64,000 bases of DNA from Streptomyces pinistramenti (GCF_020564935.1 NZ_JAJCXB010000031.1:18238-82237); one strand, 5' to 3'; counted from the stretch's first letter, positions 28,979 through 38,437 are shown. A program made the numbers and translations. The notes: generated by a model not told the origin, from the letters alone.

Positions 28979-31903
28979 TCACCGGCCCGGCGGGCTTGCC
29001 TTCTCCCCCAGCCCCTCCGCCAACACCTCCGCCAGATGTCGCCCCCGCCGCCCCGTGAGGTGGTCGAGTTGGGTGCGGCAGGAGAAGCCGTCGGCGAGGA
29101 GTTCGGCGTGGGCGGGGGCCTGGCGGACGGCGGGGAGGAGGCGGTCGTCGGCGCAGGCGACGGAGACGTCGTAATGGCCGCGTTCGAAGCCGAAGTTGCC
29201 TGCCAGGCCGCAGCAGCCGCCGGTCAACTCGCCTTCCAGGCCCGCGCGTTCGCGTAGCCGCCGCTCGGCCGCTTCGCCGAGTACCGCGTGCTGGTGGCAG
29301 TGCGTCTGGCCGACGGCGGGGCGGTCGATGCGCGGGGGCTGCCAGTCGGGGGCCAGTTCCTCCAGGGCCTGGGCGAAGGTGCGGACGGAGCGGGCGACGC
29401 GGGCGGCCCTGGGGTCGTCGGCGAGGAGTTCGGGCAGGTCGGTGCGGAGCGCGGCGGCGCAGCTCGGTTCGAGTACGACCAGCGGGCGGCCGTCGCGCAG
29501 CAGCGGGTCGAGTACGTCGAGGGTGCGCCGCATGACCGTGCGTGCCTGGTCGAGCTGGCCGGTGGAGACGTAGGTGAGGCCGCAGCAGAGCGGGGAGCGG
29601 CGGCGGGGCAGGGGAAGGGGGCGTACGCCTTCGGCGCGTGGGGGCGTGGTGGGCGGCAGCAGCGGGCGCAGTCCGGCCGCTTCCAGGACGCGGACCGCGG
29701 CCCTGCCGACCTCCGGGGAGAGGTAGGTGGTGAAGGTGTCCGCCCAGAGGAGCACCGTACGGGCCGTGCCCTGCTCCCCTGCGCCCGTGCGCCTGCGCCG
29801 CCGCCACCAGCGGGTGAAGGGTTCGGTGGCGAGTGCGGGGATCGGGCGTTCGGCGGCGATGCCGGCCAGGCGTTTGGCGGGGGCGGCGAGCGGTGTGCGG
29901 GCCAGGGCGTTGAGCACGGGTGCCGCGGGCGCAGCGGCGTGCAGCCATTGCGGCAGCCTGCCCATCGCGTAGTGCGCGGCGGGCCGCAGCCGGCCCTCGT
30001 AGTGGTGGTGCAGGAACTCCGCCTTGTAGGTGGCCATGTCCACCCCGACCGGGCAGTCGCTGCGGCAGCCCTTGCAGGACAGGCACAGGTCGAGCGCGTC
30101 GCGCACCTCTTCCGAACGCCAGCCGTCGGTCACCACCTCGCCGGCCAGCATCTCGTGCAGCAGCCGGGCCCGGCCGCGGGTGGAGTGCTGCTCTTCGCCG
30201 GTCGCGCGGAAGGAGGGGCACATGACGTCGGATGCGCCCGAATGTGCGGACGTGGTACGGCACTTGGCGACGCCGACGCAGCGGCGTACCGCGGCCGAGA
30301 AGTCGCCGTCGTCGTGCGGGTAGCCGAACTCGACGGGGACCGGGCGGCGGGGCAGCACGTCGAAGCGGAGGTTGTCGTCCAGCCGCGCGGGCCGCACCAG
30401 CATGCCGGGGTTGAGCCCTGCCGACGGATCCCAGAGGGTCTTGAACTTCCCGAAGACGCCGACGAGTTCGTCGCCGTACATCTTCGGCAGGAGTTCGGCC
30501 CGGGCCTGCCCGTCGCCGTGCTCGCCGGAGAGCGAGCCGCCGTGGGCGACGACCAGTTCCCCCAGGTCGTAGGAGAAGTCGCGGAACTGCCGGATGCCGG
30601 TGTGGCTGAGCAGGTCGAAGTCGATCCGTACGTGGATGCAGCCGTCGCCGAAGTGGCCGTAGGGGGTGCCGCGCAGGCCGTGCTGGGCGAGCAGGGACCG
30701 GAAGTCGCGCAGGTACGGGCCGAGCCGGGCGGGCGGCACCGCGCAGTCCTCCCAGCCGGGCCACGCCTCGCTGCCGTCCGGCATCCGGGTCGCGGTGCCC
30801 GACGCGTCCTCGCGCACCCGCCACAGGGCGCGCTGCCCGGCCGGTTCGGCGATCACGGCGTGGCCGGTGAGGCCGTCGGCCGCCGCCCGGCACAGCGCAT
30901 CCGCCCGCGCCACCGCCTCGGCGCGGCTCGCGCCGCCCATTTCGACGAACAGCCAGGCGCCGCCCTTGGGCAGCCCGGCGGCGTCGCCCACCAGGTCGGC
31001 CGCCATGCCCTCGACGGTCAGCGGGCCGTGCGGCAGCAGCGTGTGCGCGGCCTCGGCCGCCGCGCTCTCGTCCGGGTAGCCGAGCACCGCGAGCGCCCGC
31101 GCGGCCGGTGGCTCCACCAGCCGTACGGTCGCCTCGGTCAGCACCCCGAGGGTGCCCTCGCTGCCGGTGAGCGCCCGCGCCAGATCCGTGCCGCGTTCGG
31201 GGAGCAGCGCGTCCAGGGCATAGCCGGAGATCCGCCGCGGCAGCTCGGGGTAGCCGGTGCGCAGCAGCGCCAACTCCCCGTCCACCAGGGCCCGCACGCC
31301 GTCCCGAAGGCGCGGCGGCAGTCCGGTGGGCGCGCCACCGGCGTCCGTCCCGCGCCCGGCCCGCACCTCTTCGCCCGCGTACGTCAGCAGCTTCAGCTCT
31401 TCGACGCTGTCGGCGGTGGTGCCCCAGGCGACGGAGTGCGAGCCGCAGGAGTTGTTGCCGATCATGCCGCCGAGGGTGCAGCGGCTGTGCGTGGACGGAT
31501 CGGGCCCGAAGGTCAGGCCGTGCCGGCCGGCCGCCGCCCGCAGGTCGTCGAGGACCACACCGGGCTGCACGACGGCCGTCCGTGACGCGGCGTCGAGCGA
31601 CACGATGCGCCGCAGGTGCCGGGTGAAGTCCAGCACCACACCGACACCGGTCGCCTGCCCCGCGATGCTCGTCCCGCCACCGCGCGGCACCACGGGCACA
31701 CCGTGCGCCCGGCACACCCGCAGCGCCGCCGCGACGTCCTCGGCATCCCGCGGCGCGACCACCGCCTCCGGAACCCGCCGGTAGTTCGACGCGTCCATCG
31801 TCATCAGCGCCCGGTCACCCGCGGCAAAGGAGACCTCCCCCCGCACCGCGGCCGCCAACTCCTTCTCCAGTTCCCGCCTCTGCGACTCCGTACGATCTGC
31901 CAT
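28979..31903 (-). CDS. FAD-binding and [4Fe-4S] oxidoreductase (D-lactate/2-hydroxyacid dehydrogenase type)
   Basis: A 974-residue two-part enzyme. The N-terminal half (about 1-560) is a PCMH-type FAD domain (VVPRGGGTSIAGQATGVGVV; FGPDPSTHSRCTLGGMIGNN; YGHFGDGCIHVRIDF) with the FAD-linked oxidase C-terminal fold. Then come a ferredoxin-like cluster (CLSCKGCRSDCPVGVDM, about residue 600) and a GlpC-like region with two CCG motifs (SPLCCGLTY and GGCCGLAGNFGFERGHYD). It oxidises a 2-hydroxyacid such as D-lactate or 2-hydroxyglutarate and passes electrons to the quinone pool or another carrier. Stand-alone gene; its last 95 bp or so are duplicated at 25270-25365. Confidence 0.92.
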   Translation of the reverse strand: MADRTESQRRELEKELAAAVRGEVSFAAGDRALMTMDASNYRRVPEAVVAPRDAEDVAAALRVCRAHGVPVVPRGGGTSIAGQATGVGVVLDFTRHLRRIVSLDAASRTAVVQPGVVLDDLRAAAGRHGLTFGPDPSTHSRCTLGGMIGNNSCGSHSVAWGTTADSVEELKLLTYAGEEVRAGRGTDAGGAPTGLPPRLRDGVRALVDGELALLRTGYPELPRRISGYALDALLPERGTDLARALTGSEGTLGVLTEATVRLVEPPAARALAVLGYPDESAAAEAAHTLLPHGPLTVEGMAADLVGDAAGLPKGGAWLFVEMGGASRAEAVARADALCRAAADGLTGHAVIAEPAGQRALWRVREDASGTATRMPDGSEAWPGWEDCAVPPARLGPYLRDFRSLLAQHGLRGTPYGHFGDGCIHVRIDFDLLSHTGIRQFRDFSYDLGELVVAHGGSLSGEHGDGQARAELLPKMYGDELVGVFGKFKTLWDPSAGLNPGMLVRPARLDDNLRFDVLPRRPVPVEFGYPHDDGDFSAAVRRCVGVAKCRTTSAHSGASDVMCPSFRATGEEQHSTRGRARLLHEMLAGEVVTDGWRSEEVRDALDLCLSCKGCRSDCPVGVDMATYKAEFLHHHYEGRLRPAAHYAMGRLPQWLHAAAPAAPVLNALARTPLAAPAKRLAGIAAERPIPALATEPFTRWWRRRRRTGAGEQGTARTVLLWADTFTTYLSPEVGRAAVRVLEAAGLRPLLPPTTPPRAEGVRPLPLPRRRSPLCCGLTYVSTGQLDQARTVMRRTLDVLDPLLRDGRPLVVLEPSCAAALRTDLPELLADDPRAARVARSVRTFAQALEELAPDWQPPRIDRPAVGQTHCHQHAVLGEAAERRLRERAGLEGELTGGCCGLAGNFGFERGHYDVSVACADDRLLPAVRQAPAHAELLADGFSCRTQLDHLTGRRGRHLAEVLAEGLGEKASPPGR

Positions 31904-32191
31904 GCCCCCAGCCTGCCCACTCGGCGGGGTTCATGGCGCCGCGGCGTGGCCGGAGTTACGGGCCGGGGGCGGGCGGCGGCGTACGGGTAACCGCACGCAT
32001 CCGCCCCGACCGCCTCGATCTTGCGCTCCGCATCCTGGGCCCCGTCACTCGCCGGCCCGCCCCGGACGGGTGAAGCGGAGAGGTCGGCCCGTCCCCCTGC
32101 CCCGGCCTCCCCTCCCGCCGGTCAGGACGGATCCATCTCATCCGCTGGACGCCCCGCAGGAGGCCGGGACGGGACGGATTAGGCTGCGTCC

Positions 32192-33310
32192 GTGGCTGAT
32201 ATCCAGATCCCCGCTGACATCAAGCCCGCCGACGGACGCTTCGGCGCGGGCCCTTCGAAGGTGCGTACGGAGGCGCTGGCCGCCCTGGCCGCCACCGGAA
32301 CCTCCCTGCTCGGTACCTCTCACCGCCAGGCCCCGGTCAAGAACCTGGTCGGCAAGGTGCGCGACGGCGTACGCGACCTCTTCCAGCTGCCCGACGGCTA
32401 CGAAGTCGTCCTCGGCAACGGCGGCTCCACCGCCTTCTGGGACATCGCGACGCACGGCCTGATCGAGAACAAGTCCCAGCACCTCTCGTTCGGCGAGTTC
32501 TCCTCCAAGTTCGCCAAGGCCGCCAAGCTCGCGCCCTGGCTGGCCGACCCGACCGTCATCGCCGCCGACCCGGGCTCGCACCCGGAGCCGCAGGCCGAGG
32601 CGGGGGTGGACGTCTACGCGTTCACCCACAACGAGACCTCGACGGGTGTCGCCGCCCCGATCCGCCGGGTCGCGGGCGCGGACGAGGGCGCGCTGGTCCT
32701 GGTCGACGCCACGTCCGGCGCCGGCGGCCTGCCCGTCGACATCGCGGAGACGGACGTCTACTACTTCGCCCCGCAGAAGTGCTTCGCCTCCGACGGCGGC
32801 CTGTGGATCGCGGCGTTCTCCCCGGCGGCCCTGGAGCGCGCCCGCGCCGTGCACGCCTCCGGCCGGCACGTCCCGGAGTTCTTCTCGCTGCCCACCGCGA
32901 TCGACAACTCCCTGAAGAACCAGACGTACAACACCCCGGCCCTGTCCACCCTGTTCCTCCTCAACGAGCAGCTGGAGTGGATCAACGGCCAGGGCGGCCT
33001 CGACTGGTCGGTGCGCCGCACCGCCGCCTCTTCGGGCGCCCTCTACGGCTGGGCCGAGAAGTCCAAGTACGCCACCCCGTTCGTCACCGACCCGGCGAAG
33101 CGCTCGCAGGTCATCGGCACCATCGACTTCAGCGACGAGGTGGACGCGGCGGCGGTCGCCAAGGCCCTGCGCGCCAACGGCATCGTCGACACCGATCCCT
33201 ACCGCAAGCTCGGCCGCAACCAGCTGCGGGTCGCGATGTTCCCGGCCGTCGACCCGGCCGACGTCGAGGCCCTGACGGCCTGCATCGACCACGTCATCGG
33301 GAAGCTGTAA
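32192..33310 (+). CDS. serC: Phosphoserine aminotransferase
   Basis: A 372-residue PLP enzyme that makes 3-phosphoserine from 3-phosphohydroxypyruvate and glutamate (serine and vitamin B6 pathways). The GPSKVRTEALAALAA start, GTSHRQAPVKNLVGKVRDGV, HNETSTGVAAP and the PLP-lysine region VYYFAPQKCFASDGGLW are characteristic of the actinobacterial SerC subgroup, and the length fits. GTG 32192 is the natural start. A perfect terminator follows at 33331. No operon partner. Confidence 0.96.
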   Translation: MADIQIPADIKPADGRFGAGPSKVRTEALAALAATGTSLLGTSHRQAPVKNLVGKVRDGVRDLFQLPDGYEVVLGNGGSTAFWDIATHGLIENKSQHLSFGEFSSKFAKAAKLAPWLADPTVIAADPGSHPEPQAEAGVDVYAFTHNETSTGVAAPIRRVAGADEGALVLVDATSGAGGLPVDIAETDVYYFAPQKCFASDGGLWIAAFSPAALERARAVHASGRHVPEFFSLPTAIDNSLKNQTYNTPALSTLFLLNEQLEWINGQGGLDWSVRRTAASSGALYGWAEKSKYATPFVTDPAKRSQVIGTIDFSDEVDAAAVAKALRANGIVDTDPYRKLGRNQLRVAMFPAVDPADVEALTACIDHVIGKL

Positions 33311-33330
33311 CACCGGCATCCCGGCATCGG

Positions 33331-33378
33331 GCAGGGCCCCGGCGGGCGCGTCACCGTACGCCCCCGCCGGGGCCCTGC
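33331..33378. terminator. Terminator after serC
   Basis: A 16-bp perfect stem (GCAGGGCCCCGGCGGG and complement) with a 16-nt loop, 20 bp after the serC stop. Confidence 0.85.
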
Positions 33379-33458
33379 GCCGTCCGTACCCGCCGGGGCC
33401 GCCCGAACGGACCCGTCACGGCAGGACGAACCGGCCCGGATATGCCTGTATGGGAGGT

Positions 33459-33938
33459 ATGACCACTCCGACGGACCCCGACCTCGCCGCCTTCGTACGC
33501 CAGGGCACGGTTCTGCTCACCACGTTCAAGCGGGACGGCACGGGCGTCGGCACCCCGGTCAACCTGTCCGTCGACGGGGACCACGCCTACTTCCGCACCG
33601 CCGGTTCGACGTGGAAGGTCAAGCGGCTGCGGAACAACCCGAACGTGGAGATCTGCGCCTCCACCTGGCGCGGCCGCCCGACCGGGCCGGCGTACACGGC
33701 GCGGGTCCGGCTGATCGACCCGGCCACCCGCGAGTACCGGCGCGCCGAGCGCAGCCTGGTCCGCAAGTACCCGTTGCTGCACGGCCTGTTCGTGCCGCTC
33801 ACCCACCGCATCAAGCGCGAGAAGACGCTCCACTACGAGCTGCGCCTGACCGGCCTGAAGGAGCCCCGGGACGAGCCGGACGGCGGCACGAACGCCCAGG
33901 ACTCCGCCCGGTGGGACGACGAGGGCGGCGCGCTGTGA
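33459..33938 (+). CDS. PPOX-class F420-dependent oxidoreductase-like protein
   Basis: A 159-residue split-barrel protein. Family features are LAAFVRQGTVLLTTFKRDGT, GTPVNLSVDGDHAYFRT, STWKVKRLRNNPNVEICAST and the C-terminal YELRLTGL. The pattern LTTFKRDG...V.TPV and KVKRLRNNP is that of the F420-binding branch of the flavin/deazaflavin oxidoreductases (DDN/PPOX class). Substrate unknown. The start at 33459 follows GGGAGG. It begins 148 bp after serC but beyond its terminator. The Asp/Gly-rich C-terminal 20 residues lie outside the domain. Confidence 0.85.
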   Translation: MTTPTDPDLAAFVRQGTVLLTTFKRDGTGVGTPVNLSVDGDHAYFRTAGSTWKVKRLRNNPNVEICASTWRGRPTGPAYTARVRLIDPATREYRRAERSLVRKYPLLHGLFVPLTHRIKREKTLHYELRLTGLKEPRDEPDGGTNAQDSARWDDEGGAL

Positions 33939-33970
33939 CGAGCGCACCGCCCTGACCCGTACCGGGTGCG

Positions 33971-34678
33971 TCAGCCGCCGTTGCCCTCGCTGAGCGCGCC
34001 GACCAGGAACTCGTCGCCGCACACCCGCACGCCGGATTCGGCGCGGGCGGTCATGGCCTCCGTCGAGCCGGGCGGGTACGCCTGCACCAGGGACGCGCTC
34101 TGCCAGCAGCCGCCGTCCTTGATGCCCTCGTTCACCGTGTGCAGATCCGCGTACGCGGACGCGCCCGCGGCCAGCCTGACGGCCTGCCCCGCGGCGCCTT
34201 CGCGGACGGCGGGCTTGCCGATGGCCTGGCCGTCCCTGGCGAGCAGGGCGACGCCGGGGAAGCCGCGCAGGGTGCAGCTCTGCTTGCCGGTGTTGGTGAA
34301 GGACAGCGCGTAGTGGATGTTCCCGGCGCCCGCGTCCCCCCGGCCGAGGTCCATCCGCAGTGCGGTGGCCGAGCAGCGCCCCGTCGTGTCGTCGCGGGAC
34401 GCGGCGCTCCTGGCCGCCACCGAACCGCCGGCCGACCGGGCGGAGCCGCCGGCCTTCCCGTCGGCGGCGGCCCCCGCGCCGCCCGTGTTCTGACCGCCGG
34501 TGTTCCGGCCGCCGGACGTATCGGAGGACGACGCCGCGCTCGACGACGAGGCTCCCTGGGTGTCCGAGCCGCCGATGTCACAGGCCGTGAGGCCCAGAGC
34601 GGCAGCGGCCGCGAGCGTGAGCGCGGCGGTGGTACGGACCGGGCGGAGGAGGGTGCGGGGGCGGGTACGGTGCGACAT
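33971..34678 (-). CDS. DUF4232-type lipoprotein
   Basis: 235 residues. The signal peptide (MSHRTRPRTLLRPVRTTAAL onward) ends in the lipobox LTAC, so the protein is lipid-anchored outside the membrane. A Ser/Gly/Ala-rich linker (about 35-100) precedes a DUF4232 domain beginning at about 105 (GRCSATALRMDLGRGDAG) with the typical FTNTGKQSCTLRGFPGVALL. These domains are beta-sandwiches of unknown role on actinobacterial surfaces. A related lipoprotein is at 44660-45382. Monocistronic. Confidence 0.85.
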   Translation of the reverse strand: MSHRTRPRTLLRPVRTTAALTLAAAAALGLTACDIGGSDTQGASSSSAASSSDTSGGRNTGGQNTGGAGAAADGKAGGSARSAGGSVAARSAASRDDTTGRCSATALRMDLGRGDAGAGNIHYALSFTNTGKQSCTLRGFPGVALLARDGQAIGKPAVREGAAGQAVRLAAGASAYADLHTVNEGIKDGGCWQSASLVQAYPPGSTEAMTARAESGVRVCGDEFLVGALSEGNGG

Positions 34679-34828
34679 GGTTCAGCAGTTCCTTATCCGT
34701 GGGGGGCGACCTGCTGGGCGCCGTAGCTGTGGGGGCGGGCATTCACCACAGTGAACGTCCCCGCTGCCGTCCCACTAACAGCGCGCTAACACCTGGCTGG
34801 GCGGCGCCCGCATGCCGTGCGCCCCCAA

Positions 34829-34841
34829 CCCCCCCCCCCCC
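34829..34841. repeat. Poly-C homopolymer tract
   Basis: A run of 13 C in the intergenic space left of the minus-strand beta-propeller gene (past its stop). It is prone to slippage and to sequencing error; it does not affect a reading frame. Confidence 0.9.
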
Positions 34842-34859
34842 AGCGGCGGCCCCGCCTCG

Positions 34860-35861
34860 TCACCGCCGCCCCCGCCGGAACAGCCGCCGCAGCCCGACGA
34901 CCACGACCGTGGCCAGCACGAAGACCAGCCCGGCCTTGACCAGACCGGGGCTGAACGAGGAGTCGTCCCCCGCGCCGCCCTTCGCGCCGTCCGTCGCACC
35001 ACCGCCCGCGTCGTCCCCGGCCGCCGCATCCGGAAGCTGCTCACCGCTCAGGCCCACCGGCTGCACCTCGCTCCCGGCGCCCTCGGATCCGTACATCAGG
35101 GTGCGTCCGTCCGGGGTGAAGGTGACCGATTCGCCCTGCTGCTGGATCGGTACGCCGACGCTGCCGATGTCCTTCGGACGGCCGTCCTGCCAGCGGTAGA
35201 TGCGGGCACCGAAGTAGCTGCGCATCACCAGCCGAGTGCCGTCGGGCGAGAACGCGCCGTCGGTGACCCACAGGTCGATCGGCGCGACCTTCCGGAAGAC
35301 GTTGGTCCCGGACGTGCTCAGCCGCTCAGGACCGGCGTAGAGGGCGCCACCACCGCCCTGCTTCTTGCTGGCGATGTAGACCCGCCCGGTCTTGGGGTGC
35401 ACCATCAGCGCCTCGGCGTTCCGCGGCCCGTCGGCGTACTTCACGTCGAACTGCGCGGCGGTGACCGTGGCGTCCCGCAGCTCCTTCGGCTCGGGGAACC
35501 GGTAGATCCAGACGTGATCCCATTTCCCGCCGAGGTTGTCGCCGATGTCCCCGACGTAGATGTTGCCGTCCGGACCGAGGGATATCGCCTCGACGTCACG
35601 CGGATCGCCGATGCCGCGCAGCGTGATCGTGGCGACCGTGCGGCCGGTCTTCGCGTCGACGCCGTAGACGTACGGGCCGTCGTCGCTGTCGTTGTGCGTC
35701 CAGTAGACGCCCGGGTGCGCACGGCTGGCGGCCAGACCACTGGACTCCGTGATCCGGCTGTCCCCGATGGTGAACTTCTCCGGCTCATCGGCGGCCGCCG
35801 GTACGACGGCCACACTCATCAGAACCCCCGCGGCACCGGCCGCACACAGTAGCGAACGCAT
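34860..35861 (-). CDS. Secreted beta-propeller-like protein with C-terminal membrane anchor
   Basis: 333 residues from ATG 35861. A Sec signal peptide (MRSLLCAAGAAGVLMSVAVV, cleaved near PAAADE) is followed by propeller-like repeats (GVYWTHNDSDDGPYVYGVDA; DVEAISLGPDGNIYVGDIGD; TDGAFSPDGTRLVMRSY; SVTFTPDGRTLMYGSEG). It ends with a Gly/Asp-rich linker, a hydrophobic helix (LVKAGLVFVLATVVVVGLRR) and a basic tail. It is thus held at the outer face of the membrane. The THNDSDD segment resembles esterase-like phytase or SMP-30-type propellers, possibly Ca-binding. A start 20 codons upstream is less likely. Function unknown. Confidence 0.8.
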   Translation of the reverse strand: MRSLLCAAGAAGVLMSVAVVPAAADEPEKFTIGDSRITESSGLAASRAHPGVYWTHNDSDDGPYVYGVDAKTGRTVATITLRGIGDPRDVEAISLGPDGNIYVGDIGDNLGGKWDHVWIYRFPEPKELRDATVTAAQFDVKYADGPRNAEALMVHPKTGRVYIASKKQGGGGALYAGPERLSTSGTNVFRKVAPIDLWVTDGAFSPDGTRLVMRSYFGARIYRWQDGRPKDIGSVGVPIQQQGESVTFTPDGRTLMYGSEGAGSEVQPVGLSGEQLPDAAAGDDAGGGATDGAKGGAGDDSSFSPGLVKAGLVFVLATVVVVGLRRLFRRGRR

Positions 35862-36039
35862 GGGGCAAGAGTGCCAGCGGCGGTCGGGGGGCGCGAATGT
35901 GGCCGGCCAGTGCGCTCGCACACCGACGTTCCGTGCCTCACGACACAGCCGGGCACCCCGTCGTCGCCGGCGTCGGGGTGTCCAGTGGACCCCCCGGAAG
36001 CATGCGGCCGACGGCCATACTCACCAAGGAGCACGGCGG

Positions 36040-36561
36040 TCACACAGGGAATTTGAGTCGCTTCAGCATCACCGCGAACGTCGGGGAATCGTCGTACGGT
36101 TGGGACTCGCCAACGGTCTCGTACCCCCACGATCCGTACAGGGCCACGACCTTGGGGTGCGAAACGTCCACAAACAAGGTGACCGCCTCTTCGGCCCTCC
36201 CGGCGAGCAATGCCTCGTGCAGCTTCAAGGACGCGCCGGTCTTTCGCCAACGCGGCATCACCATCAGCTCCGACAACGCGAAAGCCCGCTCTCCGGGCCC
36301 CAAGGACGCAGGCCGTTCCGATCCCCTCCACCAACCACCCGGGCTGAACGGGGCCCCGTAGGCATAGCCCACGGGCTCACCCTCGTCGAAGCCGGTGACA
36401 CATACCCACCCGTCCCGGCCGCTCCAGCCATCGACGAATTCCCCGAAGCGCTCACGGGAATCGAAGGATCCCGGCATGCCCTCATAGACCGCGTCATGAA
36501 TGTCCAGAAGCAAGGTCCGGATATCCTTCGCGCCTTCTTGCCCATAGTGCTTCAAATCCAT
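36040..36561 (-). CDS. GNAT-family N-acetyltransferase
   Basis: A 173-residue GNAT fold. It shows the substrate half (WSGRDGWVCVTGFDEGEPVG), the acetyl-CoA region ALSELMVMPRWRKTGASLKL (motif A, weaker than usual R-x-x-G-x-G/A) and a final VVALYGSWGYETVGES. The start at 36561 overlaps the end of the XRE gene by 10 bp, so the two are cotranscribed. The pair is divergent from the RiPP cluster and may be self-protection, peptide acetylation or unrelated. Confidence 0.85.
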   Translation of the reverse strand: MDLKHYGQEGAKDIRTLLLDIHDAVYEGMPGSFDSRERFGEFVDGWSGRDGWVCVTGFDEGEPVGYAYGAPFSPGGWWRGSERPASLGPGERAFALSELMVMPRWRKTGASLKLHEALLAGRAEEAVTLFVDVSHPKVVALYGSWGYETVGESQPYDDSPTFAVMLKRLKFPV

Positions 36562-37796
36562 TGCCGCGACCTTTCGATCCAGGAGGTGATTTCTGGTGCA
36601 TTCGAGCTTGCGGCGATAACCAACTTCCGGACCCTGCCCAGTGTGTCCGTGGTGCGCTTCGAACCCGATCCCGGCTTGAGCATGTCGTACGCTCTCCTTC
36701 CTGTCGCACATGCCATTTCCAGCTCCCCTTGGCTCGCCTGGGCGAGGGCAAGATGGGCCGAGTACAGAGCCCGGTTCCGCACCAGTTCCTGACGGATCCC
36801 CGATAACGCCCGGTGAAAGAAATACTCAGCCCTACCGAAGTCGCCCAGGGAGAACCACACGCTCGCCGAGAGCCCGTCCACCTCGCTCTGATCGTAGAAA
36901 CCGATCCATGCCGGCCGTTCCCCGTCCGCGCCCCGAGCGAAGGACTTCTTTGCCATAGCCAGGGCCTTCAAGGCACCACTGCGCTGATGGCTCCGCGCCA
37001 GTGCCTTTGCGTTGCGCATGTGCGCGAGCGAGGCATGAACGGGGTCACGCCGGGCGATATGCAGCACCTTCATGGCATCGGCCGCAGCGGCTCCCTCAAC
37101 AAAGTCTCCCCGCTGTCCTGCCGTCATCGTGAGGTGGTTCCACACGTGATATTGGGTCTCACTGTCTCCGGACAGCCCTGCAAACGTGACCGCCTTGTCG
37201 AGATACGCGCGCGCCCGAGTCATGGCCTTGGCATCAATTGCGGCGAAAGCCGCGGTGCTGATCACGTCGGAACCCAGTGAATACAGCCGCTGACGAACCC
37301 GTGGCGATGCAGTTCCCGTTGAGAGTACAGACTGGATACGCATGGACAGCTCCACGGCGCCGCCCTCCACCTGCCGTGACCCGCCGACCCTCCAGTCATC
37401 CTCAAGAATTTGGACGTACTCATGATGAAACCGGTGTACGTCACTCATCCCAAGACGAGTCAGGGCAGGTGTGGCCGCGGTGAGAGCGGTACCACTTGTA
37501 GCTGTGATGAACGTACGGCGGTGCACAAGGTCCTCCGTCGGGGCTCGGACGGTCTTACCCCGCGGGACAAACCCTAATTCTGTGGACGAGCGTCCGAACA
37601 CCCCCTCAAGGCAGACTCGTTGCCTCGCGTGCGGCCACTTGGTACTGCCTTCGAGGTAACGACGCACATCTCGGTCCGTGAGGCGGCCCTCCCGCCCGGT
37701 CAGCGCTTCGTTCTCAGCGTTGAGCCTTCGAGCCAGTCCTGCCTGTGAAAAGCCGAGTTCGTCCATCGCCTCGGCAAGCGCTTGGTTCTCCGCCAT
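36552..37796 (-). CDS. XRE-like regulator with helical-repeat C-terminus, divergent to the RiPP cluster
   Basis: 414 residues. The N-terminal HTH (about 5-75) includes LAEAMDELGFSQAGLARRLN and TDRDVRRYLEGSTKWPHARQ. Next comes VHRRTFITATSGTALTAA, a segment often seen in Streptomyces XRE proteins before the helical region (SRQVEGGAVELSMRIQSVLS; ALAQASQGELEMACATGRR). Probable pathway-specific regulator of tgmABC. It differs from the two cassette XRE proteins in having this Thr/Ala linker and no CCGTTCTGA-type operator; a CTGCGG...CCGCAG inverted repeat sits upstream instead. Confidence 0.85.
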   Translation of the reverse strand: MAENQALAEAMDELGFSQAGLARRLNAENEALTGREGRLTDRDVRRYLEGSTKWPHARQRVCLEGVFGRSSTELGFVPRGKTVRAPTEDLVHRRTFITATSGTALTAATPALTRLGMSDVHRFHHEYVQILEDDWRVGGSRQVEGGAVELSMRIQSVLSTGTASPRVRQRLYSLGSDVISTAAFAAIDAKAMTRARAYLDKAVTFAGLSGDSETQYHVWNHLTMTAGQRGDFVEGAAAADAMKVLHIARRDPVHASLAHMRNAKALARSHQRSGALKALAMAKKSFARGADGERPAWIGFYDQSEVDGLSASVWFSLGDFGRAEYFFHRALSGIRQELVRNRALYSAHLALAQASQGELEMACATGRRAYDMLKPGSGSKRTTDTLGRVRKLVIAASSNAPEITSWIERSRQWI

Positions 37797-37821
37797 GACG
37801 GCACGGTAGCGGGGTGTCCCT

Positions 37822-37840
37822 CTGCGGCAACATCCCGCAG
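37822..37840. promoter_or_regulatory. Inverted repeat upstream of the XRE gene
   Basis: Arms CTGCGG and CCGCAG separated by 7 bp, 25-45 bp upstream of the XRE start and facing the RiPP operon. A candidate operator; arms of six are short enough to occur by chance. Confidence 0.35.
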
Positions 37841-38011
37841 GTAAAAATCACCGGGGTCACGACGCCGGACAATCGGGCTTTCACCTGTTCCAGGAAGCAG
37901 GCCAGGCGGTGAACTGGGCCAGTCGCTACCCCGTTGCACTGGATGCCGCCGGCCTCCGCGTGCATGGGCGTAGGGCGCCCAATCGGTCCACTGTCCCCGG
38001 AGGGAAAACAC

Positions 38012-38437
38012 GTGACCAGCACTGCGACAAGATCAGCAGCAATCGGCGTACCGGCCTACAGCCAGACGTACCCGCGCATGGCGCAGTCTTCGGTCCTCGC
38101 ACGCAGGTTGGCGGCAACAGCGCTGCTCACATGGGATCTCGCTCCCCTCACCGACGACGCCGAACTGGTCGTGGCCGAGCTGGTGAACAACGCCGTCCAG
38201 CACGGCACCGGCCACTCGCTGCGGGTCGGCGTCAAGCGGATCTCGGCATCGCGCGTGCGCATCGCCGTGACGGACAGGTCGCTGCGCCTGCCCGTCATCA
38301 GGAATCCGGACGCCGGGGAGGTGGCGGGCCGAGGACTGCTGCTGGTCGCCGCCCTGTCGGTTCGCTGGGGAACCGACAGGCGGGGTTGGGGCAAAGTCGT
38401 ATGGGCCGAACTACGCCTGCTGGACGGCACGTTGTGA
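38012..38437 (+). CDS. RsbW-like ATP-binding (HATPase_c) protein
   Basis: 141 residues from GTG 38012 (AGGGA ahead). HATPase motifs: the N box DDAELVVAELVNNAVQHGTG, the G1 region VAVTDRSLRLP (D-x-S rather than D-x-G-x-G) and the G2-like GRGLLLVAALSVRWG. Streptomyces has dozens of such proteins; they act as anti-sigma kinases or conservon ATPases. It is the first gene of the likely tgm transcript, coupled by GTGA to the next, and probably regulatory. Confidence 0.85.
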   Translation: MTSTATRSAAIGVPAYSQTYPRMAQSSVLARRLAATALLTWDLAPLTDDAELVVAELVNNAVQHGTGHSLRVGVKRISASRVRIAVTDRSLRLPVIRNPDAGEVAGRGLLLVAALSVRWGTDRRGWGKVVWAELRLLDGTL

